From the NCBI GenBank assembly GCA_016717145.1, contig JADKGD010000017.1:1-64000 (forward strand): DNA of 64,000 nucleotides, in the 5' to 3' direction. Below, piece after piece: positions 10,798 through 20,232 of this stretch. A program made the translations under genes and the position numbers. Positions within the stretch are counted from its first letter, which is position 1; each line of letters begins with the position of its first letter. The stretch comes from Saprospiraceae bacterium (GTDB taxonomy: Bacteria; Bacteroidota; Bacteroidia; Chitinophagales; Saprospiraceae). The notes beneath the pieces are model-generated. The model saw only the letters and a program-made list of their open reading frames with translations. It was not told where the DNA came from and searched no databases.

Positions 10798-12723
10798 ATG
10801 AACCTATTTTCGATACCTGCGGACCATCATGTACAGGCGCTGGTTTGGATGATTATCCATTCAATATGGCAATTTGGTTCTATCGCATTGGCCATGTCTT
10901 TCCTCCTTAAAAAATACCAAAACCATCGTGCATCTATCAGATATAATATTGCTTTAGCTAGTTTGGTTATGGCATTTCTGACAGCAGCAGCTACTTTTTT
11001 ATACTATCTGGATGCTCAGGAGTCAGACATATTTCCTATTTTGGTTACTAACATGGGCCTTACAACAAGTGACCTTGTAGCACTTGAAAACGATGGATTA
11101 CATCACCTTTACAGCTGGATCGATCAGCATCGCCTGACCATATTTAATATATGGCTGATGGGTATAGCATTATTTTCAATGCGGTTTATATTTGCATTGG
11201 GCTATGTGGAGTTTTTGTCACGTACATCCAAACCCATCTTATCATTACAGACGCAACAGTCATTTGAAAAACTATACAAACATCTACAGATCAGACAAAA
11301 CATAAAGATAGGTGAAAGTTCATATGTAAAATCACCTATGATTTTAGGTTTCTTAAAACCGATTATTCTGTTTCCACTTGGTGTCATTAATCAATTGGAT
11401 GTAGTTGAGGTGGAAGCCATTTTGGCGCACGAGCTGGCGCATTTTGTACGTAAAGATATCTATGTAAATGTCATTCAGACCATCATCGAAGTTTTGTTTT
11501 ATTATCATCCGGCGATCTGGTGGATTTCGACAAATATTAAAGTCGAACGTGAAAATTGCTGCGATGATCTTGCCATACAATACGTAGGAAATAATATCCA
11601 ATATGCAAAAACATTGGTAAAAATGCAGGAAATGAATAGCAATATTAGCCCGGTACTTGCTTTAAATTTTAGTAATAGAAATAGTTATTTTTCAAACCGA
11701 ATCAAAAGAATTTTAAACATGACACAGACAAGAAATTATCTAAAGGAAAAAATTGTTACTTCGCTTGCCCTTGTGCTATTGGTGATGATTTTTTCAAAAG
11801 ACCTGACAGGAAGCAACAAAAATGACATCTCAAAACAAAAGGCAGAGGCCAAAGCTGTACAAGCTGAAGTAGAAGTAATGGTCACTTCTGATACGATGCC
11901 ACAGAGGAGAGAATCCATTACCATTCAAAAGAAAACCAATGACCGGGAAGTTAAGATTGCAATGGAAAACGGCAAAGTTACCGACCTGGAGGTAGATGGT
12001 AAAAAGATCGCCGAAGAAGATTATGACAAATATAAAGACATCATTGCAGAAGTGAAACCCGGAAGAATGGGCAAAGGAAATACACATATGTTTTATTTTG
12101 GAGATGGTAAAATGCCCGAAGAATTTGATATGGATATGTTTAAGGGCAACCTTGGAAATTTGGACGAGTTATATTTCGACCAGTCCCGATTGAATGAGCA
12201 GATGGAAAAATTGCAGGGCAAATTGGGCGGTATGCAATTTGAATTGGGTAAGCTTGATTCTATGAACTTTAATTTTAAGGGTTTAGATAGTTTCAATTTT
12301 AATTTTGGAAATCTGGCTTTTCCAAAATGGGAAGAATTAAAAAACAACCACGGCATGAAACTTTTTAGATTTGATGATAATGGTCCCGGTAATTTTCAAT
12401 TCAGAGACGAAACAGGGGGAGATTTTCCGGACTTTGACAATGAGGATTTCCCTCGCTTTGACAGAAGAGAAGGGGAAGCAAACTTTTCTGAAACCATTGG
12501 CAATGCCTTAAATCGTGATGGTTTACTTATCCCCGGGCAGGAAAATAAAATTGAACTAAGCGGCAAACACCTTAAGATAAACGGCGAGAAACAACCGGGC
12601 AATATCTGGAATAAATATAAAAGAATCTTTGAAGAAAATTCTGGTACGACACTTCAAAAAAATTCTAAACTAGAGTTTAAATTCCAGGGCAAAGAATCAA
12701 AGAGAAAATACAGAGTTTATTAA
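10798..12723 (+). CDS. BlaR1-like M56 family membrane metalloprotease
   Basis: 641 residues. Several N-terminal membrane helices surround a zinc-protease domain with HELAH at residues 211-215 and the downstream ligand region VERENCCDD near residues 249-257. A further helix lies near residues 315-335. The C-terminal half (about 336-641) is presumably periplasmic, charged, and rich in Asp/Glu/Asn/Phe with repeated phrases such as LDSMNFNFKGLDSFNFNF. It has no penicillin-binding SxxK domain, so the sensed signal is not evidently a beta-lactam. It starts one base after blaI stops (translational coupling). The likely role is cleaving the repressor upon an envelope signal. Confidence 0.85.
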   Translation: MNLFSIPADHHVQALVWMIIHSIWQFGSIALAMSFLLKKYQNHRASIRYNIALASLVMAFLTAAATFLYYLDAQESDIFPILVTNMGLTTSDLVALENDGLHHLYSWIDQHRLTIFNIWLMGIALFSMRFIFALGYVEFLSRTSKPILSLQTQQSFEKLYKHLQIRQNIKIGESSYVKSPMILGFLKPIILFPLGVINQLDVVEVEAILAHELAHFVRKDIYVNVIQTIIEVLFYYHPAIWWISTNIKVERENCCDDLAIQYVGNNIQYAKTLVKMQEMNSNISPVLALNFSNRNSYFSNRIKRILNMTQTRNYLKEKIVTSLALVLLVMIFSKDLTGSNKNDISKQKAEAKAVQAEVEVMVTSDTMPQRRESITIQKKTNDREVKIAMENGKVTDLEVDGKKIAEEDYDKYKDIIAEVKPGRMGKGNTHMFYFGDGKMPEEFDMDMFKGNLGNLDELYFDQSRLNEQMEKLQGKLGGMQFELGKLDSMNFNFKGLDSFNFNFGNLAFPKWEELKNNHGMKLFRFDDNGPGNFQFRDETGGDFPDFDNEDFPRFDRREGEANFSETIGNALNRDGLLIPGQENKIELSGKHLKINGEKQPGNIWNKYKRIFEENSGTTLQKNSKLEFKFQGKESKRKYRVY

Positions 12724-12778
12724 CAAGCCATATAATTTTTCCTTTTAATTAATATTGTAACATCAAAAATTGTAAAAA

Positions 12779-13678
12779 ATGAATATCAAAAAAGTTTTAA
12801 CCTTAATGACCATTTGTATGTCAATGGTCTTCGCAAATGCTCAGGAGAGCAAACCATTAAAAAAAGTTACCATCATCAAAAAAATAGATGATAACGGCAA
12901 AATATCTGAAACCAAAACTGAAGCAGAAGGCAAAGAAGCTGAAGAACTTATCAAAAATATGGAAGCCGAAAATGATATAAAAATGGATGAATCGACAAAA
13001 GATGGCAAAAAAATTATCCGGATAGAAACATCCAAAACTGAAAAGCGTATCAACTCGTCAGATGATAATGGCAGCGAAAAAGATATTCAGGTCACGACTA
13101 AAATAATAAACGGAAATGAAAAAGAGCATTATATAATCATTACAAAAGATGGCAATGAAGAGAAAGTTCTGGAGTGGGATGGGGAAGGTGAAATGCCTGC
13201 CGAACTTGCAAAGGAGCTTGGTAATATCGATATTAAAAAGGAAATCGATGGTGATGATGTGCGCATTACGATAGATGCGGACGATATCGATATTGATGGT
13301 GATGAGGACCCTAAGATCGTTTATATCGATCGAAATCGGGAACGAGTCAATAGGCATAAAATGACGAAGGAAGATATATTTATGCGAGGCCTCTTCCCAA
13401 AAATGGACATGCCAAACCATAATAAAGTAAGCCTGGGTGTCATGATAGAAGATTCAGATTCTGGTGTTGTTATAACTGACATTGTCAATGGTTCAGCGGC
13501 AGAAGCTGCTGGCCTGAGACGTGGAGATGTCATCCTCAAGATTAATGACAAATACATATTTACATCAAATGGTTTGCTAAACACCTTAAATCCCTTTAAT
13601 GTCAATGAAAAAGTAAAGGTGAAGTACATTAGAGATGGTAAAGAAAAGTCTACCTCAGTGACTTTAAAAGGCAGATAA
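12779..13678 (+). CDS. Secreted PDZ-domain protein of the BlaI/BlaR operon
   Basis: 299 residues with signal peptide MNIKKVLTLMTICMSMVFANAQ. A long acidic/lysine-rich central region (about 25-205) carries many Asp-Gly pairs. The C-terminal PDZ domain (about 215-299) shows SLGVMIEDSDSGVVITDIV and GSAAEAAGLRRGDVILKIN. It follows the protease by 55 bases and precedes a strong terminator, so it is the third gene of the operon. Parts of its acidic region resemble the C-terminal region of the preceding protein in composition. A PDZ partner could present or hold a substrate near the M56 protease. This is inference. Confidence 0.75.
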   Translation: MNIKKVLTLMTICMSMVFANAQESKPLKKVTIIKKIDDNGKISETKTEAEGKEAEELIKNMEAENDIKMDESTKDGKKIIRIETSKTEKRINSSDDNGSEKDIQVTTKIINGNEKEHYIIITKDGNEEKVLEWDGEGEMPAELAKELGNIDIKKEIDGDDVRITIDADDIDIDGDEDPKIVYIDRNRERVNRHKMTKEDIFMRGLFPKMDMPNHNKVSLGVMIEDSDSGVVITDIVNGSAAEAAGLRRGDVILKINDKYIFTSNGLLNTLNPFNVNEKVKVKYIRDGKEKSTSVTLKGR

Positions 13679-13704
13679 TTGCCTCAATTGAGCTATTCTA
13701 AAAT

Positions 13705-13737
13705 AAAAACGGCATCAATGTTTGATGCCGTTTTTAT
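13705..13737. terminator. Bidirectional intrinsic terminator
   Basis: A perfect 9-bp stem CGGCATCAA / TTGATGCCG with a 3-base loop (13710-13730) is flanked by an A-run on the left and a T-run on the right. It ends the PDZ operon and also serves the converging minus-strand gene. Confidence 0.9.
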
Positions 13738-13754
13738 TTTGAAATGGAAATTTT

Positions 13755-14491
13755 TTATTTGGCACAATTTGTCTGATAGTCTTTCATCATAGCTTCAGCT
13801 ACATCTTCCAGTGCTTTGCCACTCAATCTATCAGATTTCAGATTTTTTTGATGCTTTTATTTGGTTTCATTTTATATTTTCCTTCGCTGTATTTTTTTCC
13901 AATAAGTTCACAGTCACTAAAAAAATCTCCCACATTAATATCTTCAAGTGATTTTGGTTTCTCGCCTTCTTTAGAAACCAAAATTTCATAAGTAGCTAAA
14001 GAGGTTTCGATATATTCTTTCATGGTCTCTTCACTGTCCTCATCCTCTTCTGAGATAGTTGGCGGCAAATAGAATTTCATCCATGATATTTTTCCGTCTT
14101 TATATACTTCTGCAAAAAAATCTGTTATTTTTTCATCTTTGATTTTACCAAGTGTAGATTTGAAGATATTGTCTTCGCCCTTACTTTTGACGTAATAATG
14201 GACATGAACATACCGCTTTCCGTTAATGCCATATTCTACAATTTCTCCGGGAGTAACTACAATCTTATCTTCTCTTTTTATCCTTGAATGTGCAAGCAGT
14301 GATTTATCAAAAAATTTAACTTTTTCCTGAAAATCCCATGGTTGATTGATATCGGCAATTTCAATAATACCATCTGTCCGTACCCCATCAAATGAGATGG
14401 TATATCCTTCAAACTGATTGGGTTTTAGAGCCTTTTGTCCGGAAGCAGAAATAACAAAGAGCAAAAACAGGGCAATGTTTATGTGTTTCAT
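13755..14491 (-). CDS. Secreted protein of unknown function (frameshift near C-terminus)
   Basis: Start at 14491 with signal peptide MKHINIALFLLFVISASGQ. The body is mixed alpha/beta with no motif I recognise. The first frame stops at 13838 in an A-run of seven (about 13846-13852). With one more A the protein continues with NLKSDRLSGKALEDVAEA and MMKDYQTNCAK and stops at 13755, so the true length is about 245 residues. The Cys near the end (TNCAK) pairs in style with DCELIG further up. It is the last gene before a shared terminator. Confidence 0.65.
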
Positions 14492-14562
14492 TTTATACGA
14501 TTTTGTAAATTTAACAGGCAGATTTCACCACAAGATTAAACAATTTATAGAGAATTGATCCA

Positions 14563-15456
14563 TTAATTTCCAAAAATCTTTTTTCCTTTTCTTTGGTCAA
14601 GGATGGGATTTGGTCTTGGGGCCGTATCCATAATTTCTGTTGCTATCTTATCGACTTTATTCCAATATTTTTTGTCGAACGCATATCCGACATAACTACC
14701 GTCAGGAACCATGGTTTCGCCATATCCTGGTATTCTGCTCATTTTGGGAATCAGGTTGTCGTACATAATCATTTCCATGCCGGGATTGTAATTGACAGTC
14801 ATCTGGCCATCAGCGGCATACGCAAACACCAGTCTGTTGTAAAAAACGTTAGCTTCGCCCTTTTCTGCATTGCGAAAAACAGGTTTGCCAAACACAGGTA
14901 TTTTTTCCCTGGTAAAAAACAGCACATCCACAAGTTTTCTATTTTCAAATTTTGACCATCGGTTTAAGCCAAAAAGTAAGTAGTATGTTTGGTCATTTTC
15001 AGTTTTAACATCCATTAAATTGTAATACAGTGCACCTAGCCATGTATCAGTAGTAAATTCTTCATCGATAACCGATTCCGCTTCTTTAAAATGATCTTCA
15101 AGAGGGTATACACGGCCGTCTTCCATTTGAATGAAACCAAAATATGTATATTCAGCATCCGAAATTTTTATTTCCCAGGTAAATATTCTGAAAGACTTAT
15201 CAATAGGATATTTTTTAGAGATCCACTTTAAAGAATCGAAAGGATATTCAAATGATTTATCTGCTTTTAATACTTCTGTAAATTGGGTTAAAAATAACTT
15301 GTGTGCAATAACACGATGTTTTGCTTCATCTGCATTGACCATAACATCGCATTGATAAGCTAGTTCCATTTCAACAGTTTTAAAATCAAACTGTGCTTTG
15401 GCAGCTAAATGAAGCCAAAGGAAGGCTACGATCAAGTAATATTTTTTTACGCTCAT
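14563..15456 (-). CDS. Exported protein of unknown function, Bacteroidota-type
   Basis: The best start is the Met at 15456, giving signal peptide MSVKKYYLIVAFLWLHLAAKA; the longer frame begins at a TTG (15489). The mature protein of about 275 residues has repeated aromatic-rich strands (DAEYTYFGFIQMEDGRVYPL, TYYLLFGLNRWSKFENRKLV) and ends PRPNPILDQRKGKKIFGN. I do not recognise a named domain. Bacteroidota genomes commonly carry such proteins, but no function can be assigned. Confidence 0.6.
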   Translation of the reverse strand: MSVKKYYLIVAFLWLHLAAKAQFDFKTVEMELAYQCDVMVNADEAKHRVIAHKLFLTQFTEVLKADKSFEYPFDSLKWISKKYPIDKSFRIFTWEIKISDAEYTYFGFIQMEDGRVYPLEDHFKEAESVIDEEFTTDTWLGALYYNLMDVKTENDQTYYLLFGLNRWSKFENRKLVDVLFFTREKIPVFGKPVFRNAEKGEANVFYNRLVFAYAADGQMTVNYNPGMEMIMYDNLIPKMSRIPGYGETMVPDGSYVGYAFDKKYWNKVDKIATEIMDTAPRPNPILDQRKGKKIFGN

Positions 15457-15528
15457 AATGTCATTATCTATAAGCATGAAACGTTTCAAATGAAAGAACT
15501 ATTACAAATATAATGTTAAAATTATTAT

Positions 15529-16053
15529 TCAGATGTGGCACATTTGAATAAAGGTCTCGTAGTCCGGTTTGTCTGCTACGGAGTGGTGCTTAAAACCATC
15601 GATGATTGCTCCATCTTTGATAAGAAAGATACCCGGCATTTGGAAGCCGTCACCAATTTTCTGCATAGTAGGCATTATTTGTTTTGTTGCTGCTATTTCA
15701 AAACCTCTGATCCATGTTTTTAAACCGAAAAGTTGACTAAAGGTACCTTTTACCAACCCAAAAAGTCCATATACTTTACACTCTCCATCTGATACATGCT
15801 CCAAATTTTTGAAGTTATATTTCTTAAAATATGCTTCTGCAGTATCATTGTCAGACATATGTACAAAAACTATTTTAATGCCTTCCTTTAAAAATTTTTC
15901 TTTAAGTTTGGAAATATCCAAAAGAGATTCTTTGCAGAAAACACACCCAAAATGTCTGAGAAAAACTAAAAGAACAGGGCTTTGGTCAGAAAGGTCGGTA
16001 ATACTGTTACCTTTATTAGTCTTGATTAACGACAGATTAAGTCTGTTTACCAT
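15529..16053 (-). CDS. Peroxiredoxin-like (AhpC/TSA-type thioredoxin-fold) protein
   Basis: 174 residues from the ATG at 16053 (an upstream TTG at 16074 is less likely). The thioredoxin fold shows SPVLLVFLRHFGCVFCKESL, a CxxC at the position of the peroxidatic Cys, and the late strand FQMPGIFLIKDGAII with its Pro. The long insertion and the FLRHFGC phrase fit the peroxiredoxin-like/SelL-related group rather than classical AhpC. It is likely a cytoplasmic thiol peroxidase or reductase. The lack of a signal peptide argues against a periplasmic role. Confidence 0.75.
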   Translation of the reverse strand: MVNRLNLSLIKTNKGNSITDLSDQSPVLLVFLRHFGCVFCKESLLDISKLKEKFLKEGIKIVFVHMSDNDTAEAYFKKYNFKNLEHVSDGECKVYGLFGLVKGTFSQLFGLKTWIRGFEIAATKQIMPTMQKIGDGFQMPGIFLIKDGAIIDGFKHHSVADKPDYETFIQMCHI

Positions 16054-16113
16054 TTTATAACCTTTAGTAGACAATACATAACCAAAGTCCTGTTCAAATG
16101 TTTAAAAATGTCA

Positions 16114-17040
16114 TTACATTTTATCAAAAACTTCCATGACTTCTTTTACTGCATCTGCAGAATCATGAAGTAATTTCATTTCGTCTTTATCAAGTTTAAG
16201 CTCAATAATTTTTTTAATTCCACCTTTTCCCAAAACAACCGGTACACCAACAAAAATATTATTCAAACCATATTGGCCATCCAGTTTTGCACAAACTGGA
16301 AATATTCTATTTTCATCCTTTACAATGGCTTCAACCATTTGTGCCGCCGCAGCTCCGGGAGCATACCAGGCCGATGTTCCCATAAGTTTTACAAGTTCGC
16401 CGCCTCCGCCTTTTGTTCTCTCCACAATGGCATCAAGCACTGTTGATTCAATGAGCTCAGTTACCGGGATGCCACTAACTGTGGTATATCTTGGAAGTGG
16501 TACCATAGTATCTCCATGACCACCCATTAGGATGGCCTGTATATCTTTTGGAGATACATTGAGTTCAGTGGCAATGAAGGCTCTGTATCTCGCAGTATCC
16601 AGAATACCTGCCATGCCGAATACTTTACTGCTATCCAAACCTGCTGCTTTAAACGCGGCATAAGTCATAACATCAAGCGGATTGGAAACAACTATTATAA
16701 TTGGATTTTTGGAATGTTCCAATACTGACTTTACAACAGAAGTTACAATATTGGCATTTGTAGAAATAAGGTCATCTCTGCTCATACCTGGTTTGCGTGG
16801 TATTCCGGCAGTAATAACAACTATGTCAGAATTTGCAGTATCTTTATAATCATTGGTACCCATTAAAGAAGTGCTGTAATTGTCGATGGGCGCCTGTTGC
16901 CAGGTATCCAAAGCCTTACCTTTGGCCAGATCTCCCACGATGTCTACCAATACAATTTGTTTTACAATATCTTTATGGGCAAGAACATTTGCTACAGTAG
17001 CCCCAACATTTCCCGCTCCGATTACGGTAACTTTACTCAT
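16114..17040 (-). CDS. mdh: Malate dehydrogenase
   Basis: 308 residues, the usual length for the LDH-like MDH group. The N-terminal Rossmann motif is VTVIGAGNVGATVA. The substrate loop Arg lies in AGIPRKPGMSRDDL, and the catalytic His in GGHGDTMVPL is near residue 175. It catalyses NAD-dependent oxidation of malate to oxaloacetate in the TCA cycle. A TAnnTTTG-type box on the minus strand lies at 17113-17120, giving a leader of about 70 bases. It is monocistronic or leads the 13.8-17.0 kb run. Confidence 0.96.
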   Translation of the reverse strand: MSKVTVIGAGNVGATVANVLAHKDIVKQIVLVDIVGDLAKGKALDTWQQAPIDNYSTSLMGTNDYKDTANSDIVVITAGIPRKPGMSRDDLISTNANIVTSVVKSVLEHSKNPIIIVVSNPLDVMTYAAFKAAGLDSSKVFGMAGILDTARYRAFIATELNVSPKDIQAILMGGHGDTMVPLPRYTTVSGIPVTELIESTVLDAIVERTKGGGGELVKLMGTSAWYAPGAAAAQMVEAIVKDENRIFPVCAKLDGQYGLNNIFVGVPVVLGKGGIKKIIELKLDKDEMKLLHDSADAVKEVMEVFDKM

Positions 17041-17099
17041 TATCTTATTTTTATTTTATGATATAATTATTGATGAATTTTCAATTGATATTAATTCAT

Positions 17100-17120
17100 T
17101 AATTTTGCACGGCAAATTTA
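17100..17120. promoter_or_regulatory. Overlapping divergent -7 boxes between mdh and the M43 protease
   Basis: TAATTTTG at 17100-17107 on the plus strand and TAAATTTG (17113-17120) on the minus strand both fit TAnnTTTG. Neither has a perfect TTTG -33 box at the usual distance. They are adjacent, so polymerases would compete. Confidence 0.45.
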
Positions 17121-17230
17121 CGTTATCAAATGTTTAAAATTAAATCCTTGGGAACATTTCCTTAATATTAATTGTATGATAATAGTCATTTCAATCATTT
17201 ACCCTACTTCTTAATTCTTACCTTATAAAA

Positions 17231-18736
17231 ATGAGTTTAAAAAAATATTTTATTTTAATCATTTGTTTGTATGCTTCATCCATGATAGGTCAGCATGTCC
17301 ATTCTGATAGATGTGGTGTATCTATTGAAGATCAGCAGTTAAATGAAAAGATCCATCCTAATGATTTCAAAGGAAATTCAAATAGAAATGCCATTATTTA
17401 TATCCCAATAAAATTCCATATTACTGCAAATACAGATGGTACCGGGAGACTTGAAACAGTTCATGTATTGAACCAACTTTGTATATTGAATCAGGATTAT
17501 GAAAAATCTAATATGGTCTTCTATATTTATGAGGGAATAAACTTTATAAACCAGACAAATATTTATCAAAATCCGGGATTGAATCCTAATGCAGTTCAGG
17601 CAAAAAAAAATAACAGAGCTGTAAATGTTTTTATAACTGAGAATGCGAATACTCAGGAAGGAAGCATCGGAACTGTATTGGGTTTCTATAGTCCTCAAGG
17701 CGATTATATCATCATTCGTAAAAAAGAGCTGGCAGATCAATCAAATATATTAAGCCATGAAATTGGACACTTTTTTAACCTCAGACATACATTTTACGGA
17801 TGGGAAGGTGTTCCTTACGATAAAACTAAACATGGAGAGACTGTAACATTTAATACTGTTCCGGGAGGAATTGAAGGAATTGCAGTAGAACTGGTCAATG
17901 GGTCAAATTGTACAACTGCAGCAGATTTGATTTGCGACACACCACCGGATTATAATTTTGGTCTGACCGCTGGCAATTGTGTATTTAATAAAATAGTTTT
18001 TGATAAAAATGGTGACAAGGTTGTACCAATGAAAAATAATCAAATGAGCTATTTTTCAAATTGTGATACTTTTAAGTTTACAGAGGGTCAGTCAAACAGA
18101 ATGTTTACCAGCGTAAATTCATCAAGTCGAGCTTATTTGCGAGCGAATTATACACCAAATACTACAGAAATTGTTTCAGCACCTTCTTTTTTGACGCCTC
18201 AACCGAGCGAAAAAATAGACATGTTTAATAATGTAAAATTTGATTGGGAGGATGTACCCGGCGCTTCAAATTACCTCATTGAAATAAGGGGCCAGTGTCA
18301 ATATATTTGGTCTATTGTTAAAAAGTCTGAATATACCTCAACAGAACTGAAGAAAAATAGTTTTTATTCCTGGTCTGTTAAGCCATATAATGAAGGAAAT
18401 TCATGTTCAATTTCTAAGTCATCAATCTTTAAAACCGGAGACGGAACAGTGTCAATAAATGATGAAACGGAATATGCACAGAACTTTATTCAAATTGTAC
18501 CCAATCCTGTTCAAAAAGGAGGAGTGGTAACCGTTGTCATAAAAAACTCCATTCATGCCATGGCAGAAATAAGTATTTTTTCGGTTTATGGTATATCGGT
18601 ATTCCGAAAAGAACAAACATTAATTTCAGGTACAAATAATGTTGAGATTAATTTGCCTTTTTCAGAAAATGGCATTTATTTTCTTAATACAAATATAGCA
18701 GGCCACAATACAATAAGTAAGTTTATAATTCAATAA
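17231..18736 (+). CDS. Secreted M43 (pappalysin-type) metalloprotease with T9SS sorting domain
   Basis: 501 residues. Signal peptide MSLKKYFILIICLYASSMIGQ. The protease domain carries the zinc site HEIGHFFNLRH (residues 176-186) and the later NNQMSYFSNCDTFKFTEGQ region with the Met-turn. A fibronectin-III-like domain follows (about 315-400, FDWEDVPGASNYLIEIRG). The C-terminal sorting domain begins VPNPVQKGGVV and ends ISKFIIQ. It is an extracellular protease exported by T9SS. It stands alone between mdh and sucC. Confidence 0.9.
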   Translation: MSLKKYFILIICLYASSMIGQHVHSDRCGVSIEDQQLNEKIHPNDFKGNSNRNAIIYIPIKFHITANTDGTGRLETVHVLNQLCILNQDYEKSNMVFYIYEGINFINQTNIYQNPGLNPNAVQAKKNNRAVNVFITENANTQEGSIGTVLGFYSPQGDYIIIRKKELADQSNILSHEIGHFFNLRHTFYGWEGVPYDKTKHGETVTFNTVPGGIEGIAVELVNGSNCTTAADLICDTPPDYNFGLTAGNCVFNKIVFDKNGDKVVPMKNNQMSYFSNCDTFKFTEGQSNRMFTSVNSSSRAYLRANYTPNTTEIVSAPSFLTPQPSEKIDMFNNVKFDWEDVPGASNYLIEIRGQCQYIWSIVKKSEYTSTELKKNSFYSWSVKPYNEGNSCSISKSSIFKTGDGTVSINDETEYAQNFIQIVPNPVQKGGVVTVVIKNSIHAMAEISIFSVYGISVFRKEQTLISGTNNVEINLPFSENGIYFLNTNIAGHNTISKFIIQ

Positions 18737-18787
18737 AAAGAGATTTTAGAAAATCTTTGCACAAAGTTTTTTTTTATAAGACTATAA

Positions 18788-18818
18788 TTTGCATTTAAGT
18801 ATATTAAACTTAATTTTG
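18788..18818 (+). promoter_or_regulatory. sucC promoter
   Basis: TTTG at 18788-18791 and TAATTTTG at 18811-18818 with a 19-base spacer match the Bacteroidota consensus exactly. The predicted start near 18822 leaves a leader of about 145 bases before the sucC ATG. Confidence 0.75.
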
Positions 18819-18968
18819 CGCCAACAGGATTAAAGGGACAAAATACCCGCAATGCCTATCGCTTTTCATTAAGATGTATTCCCGGTTATTACAATCAGTA
18901 TAAGGCTGTAAGATTTAACTTTATAGAGGCGGTTGATTGTCCTTAATTTAATCAATAAATATCAACAG

Positions 18969-20168
18969 ATGAATTTACACGAATATCAAGGTAAGGAAAT
19001 GCTCGCCACTTATGGTGTGGTCGTACAGAGAGGTAAATTGGCGCGTACAGTAGAAGAAGCTGTGATGGCATATCAACAATTACAAGCGGAAACCAATACC
19101 GCATACTGTGTAGTTAAAGCTCAAATTCATGCAGGAGGAAGAGGGAAAGGCGGAGGAGTAAAACTGGCCAAAAATATGGATGATCTTAAACAACATGCAG
19201 GTAATATTCTTGGTATGATGTTGAAAACACCCCAGACTCCGGGCGGAATGGAAGGAGATGGTAAACTAGTCCGAAAAGTTTTGATTGCTGAAGATTGTTA
19301 TGCAGATTATGATAAATGTAAGGAATACTATGTTTCTATTCTGATGGATAGAGAAAAAAAACGCAATGTCATCATCTATTCAACCGAGGGTGGTATGAAT
19401 ATAGAAGAAGTTGCTGAGAAAACGCCTCATCTTATACACAAAGAATATATTGATCCATTAGTCGGATTAAGAGATTTTCAAAAAAGAAACATTGCTTTTA
19501 ATCTTGGCTTATCAGGTAATGTTTATAAGGAATTTTTAAAATTTATTGGGAATCTTTATAAAGCTTTTATTGGTTCTGATGCAGCACTTTTTGAAATAAA
19601 TCCATGTCTGAAAACAGCTGATGATCGGATTATAGCTGTTGATGCTAAAGTTACGCTGGACGAAAATGGACTTTTCAGACACCCGGAACTGGAAGCTATG
19701 CGTGATACTGATGAAGAGGATGCTACCGAAGTAGAAGCTAAAAGTTATGGACTTAATTATGTAAATCTGGACGGTAATGTTGGTTGTATGGTCAATGGGG
19801 CTGGTTTGGCCATGGCTACTATGGACATTATAAAATTATCAGGTGGATCTCCAGCCAATTTTCTTGATGTTGGAGGAACCGCAGATGCCGCCAGAGTTGA
19901 ACAGGCATTCAGATTGATATTACGCGATCATGAGGTAAAAGCTATTTTGATAAATATTTTTGGAGGAATAGTAAGATGTGACCGGGTGGCACAAGGTATT
20001 GTAGATGCATATAAAAATATGGGAAATATTAAAGTGCCTATTATAGTCAGACTCCAGGGAACCAATGCAGATATAGCCAAAAAACTTATCGACGAAAGTG
20101 GACTGGAATTCCATTCAGCCATTCAATTGCAGGAAGCAGCAGATCTGGTTAAAAAAATGTTATCCTAG
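18969..20168 (+). CDS. sucC: Succinate--CoA ligase (ADP-forming) beta subunit
   Basis: 399 residues from the ATG at 18969, where the invariant MNLHEYQGKEML begins; the frame extends 12 codons upstream without family support. An ATP-grasp domain is followed by the CoA-ligase domain with GAGLAMATMDIIKLSGG and FLDVGGTAD, and INIFGGIVRCDRVA near the end. It makes succinyl-CoA/succinate with substrate-level phosphorylation in the TCA cycle. sucD is not next to it, so the alpha subunit is encoded elsewhere. Confidence 0.96.
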   Translation: MNLHEYQGKEMLATYGVVVQRGKLARTVEEAVMAYQQLQAETNTAYCVVKAQIHAGGRGKGGGVKLAKNMDDLKQHAGNILGMMLKTPQTPGGMEGDGKLVRKVLIAEDCYADYDKCKEYYVSILMDREKKRNVIIYSTEGGMNIEEVAEKTPHLIHKEYIDPLVGLRDFQKRNIAFNLGLSGNVYKEFLKFIGNLYKAFIGSDAALFEINPCLKTADDRIIAVDAKVTLDENGLFRHPELEAMRDTDEEDATEVEAKSYGLNYVNLDGNVGCMVNGAGLAMATMDIIKLSGGSPANFLDVGGTADAARVEQAFRLILRDHEVKAILINIFGGIVRCDRVAQGIVDAYKNMGNIKVPIIVRLQGTNADIAKKLIDESGLEFHSAIQLQEAADLVKKMLS

Positions 20169-20232
20169 GTAAATCACATAAATCTTCCATAGCCAGATTT
20201 GGATATTTATGCGGTAAATAAAATAATTAACA

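Noticed and set aside
10419..12723. Beta-lactam resistance regulator pair
   Set aside because: The M56 protein has no penicillin-binding sensor domain and no beta-lactamase gene is controlled here; such pairs in Bacteroidota are usually not resistance systems.
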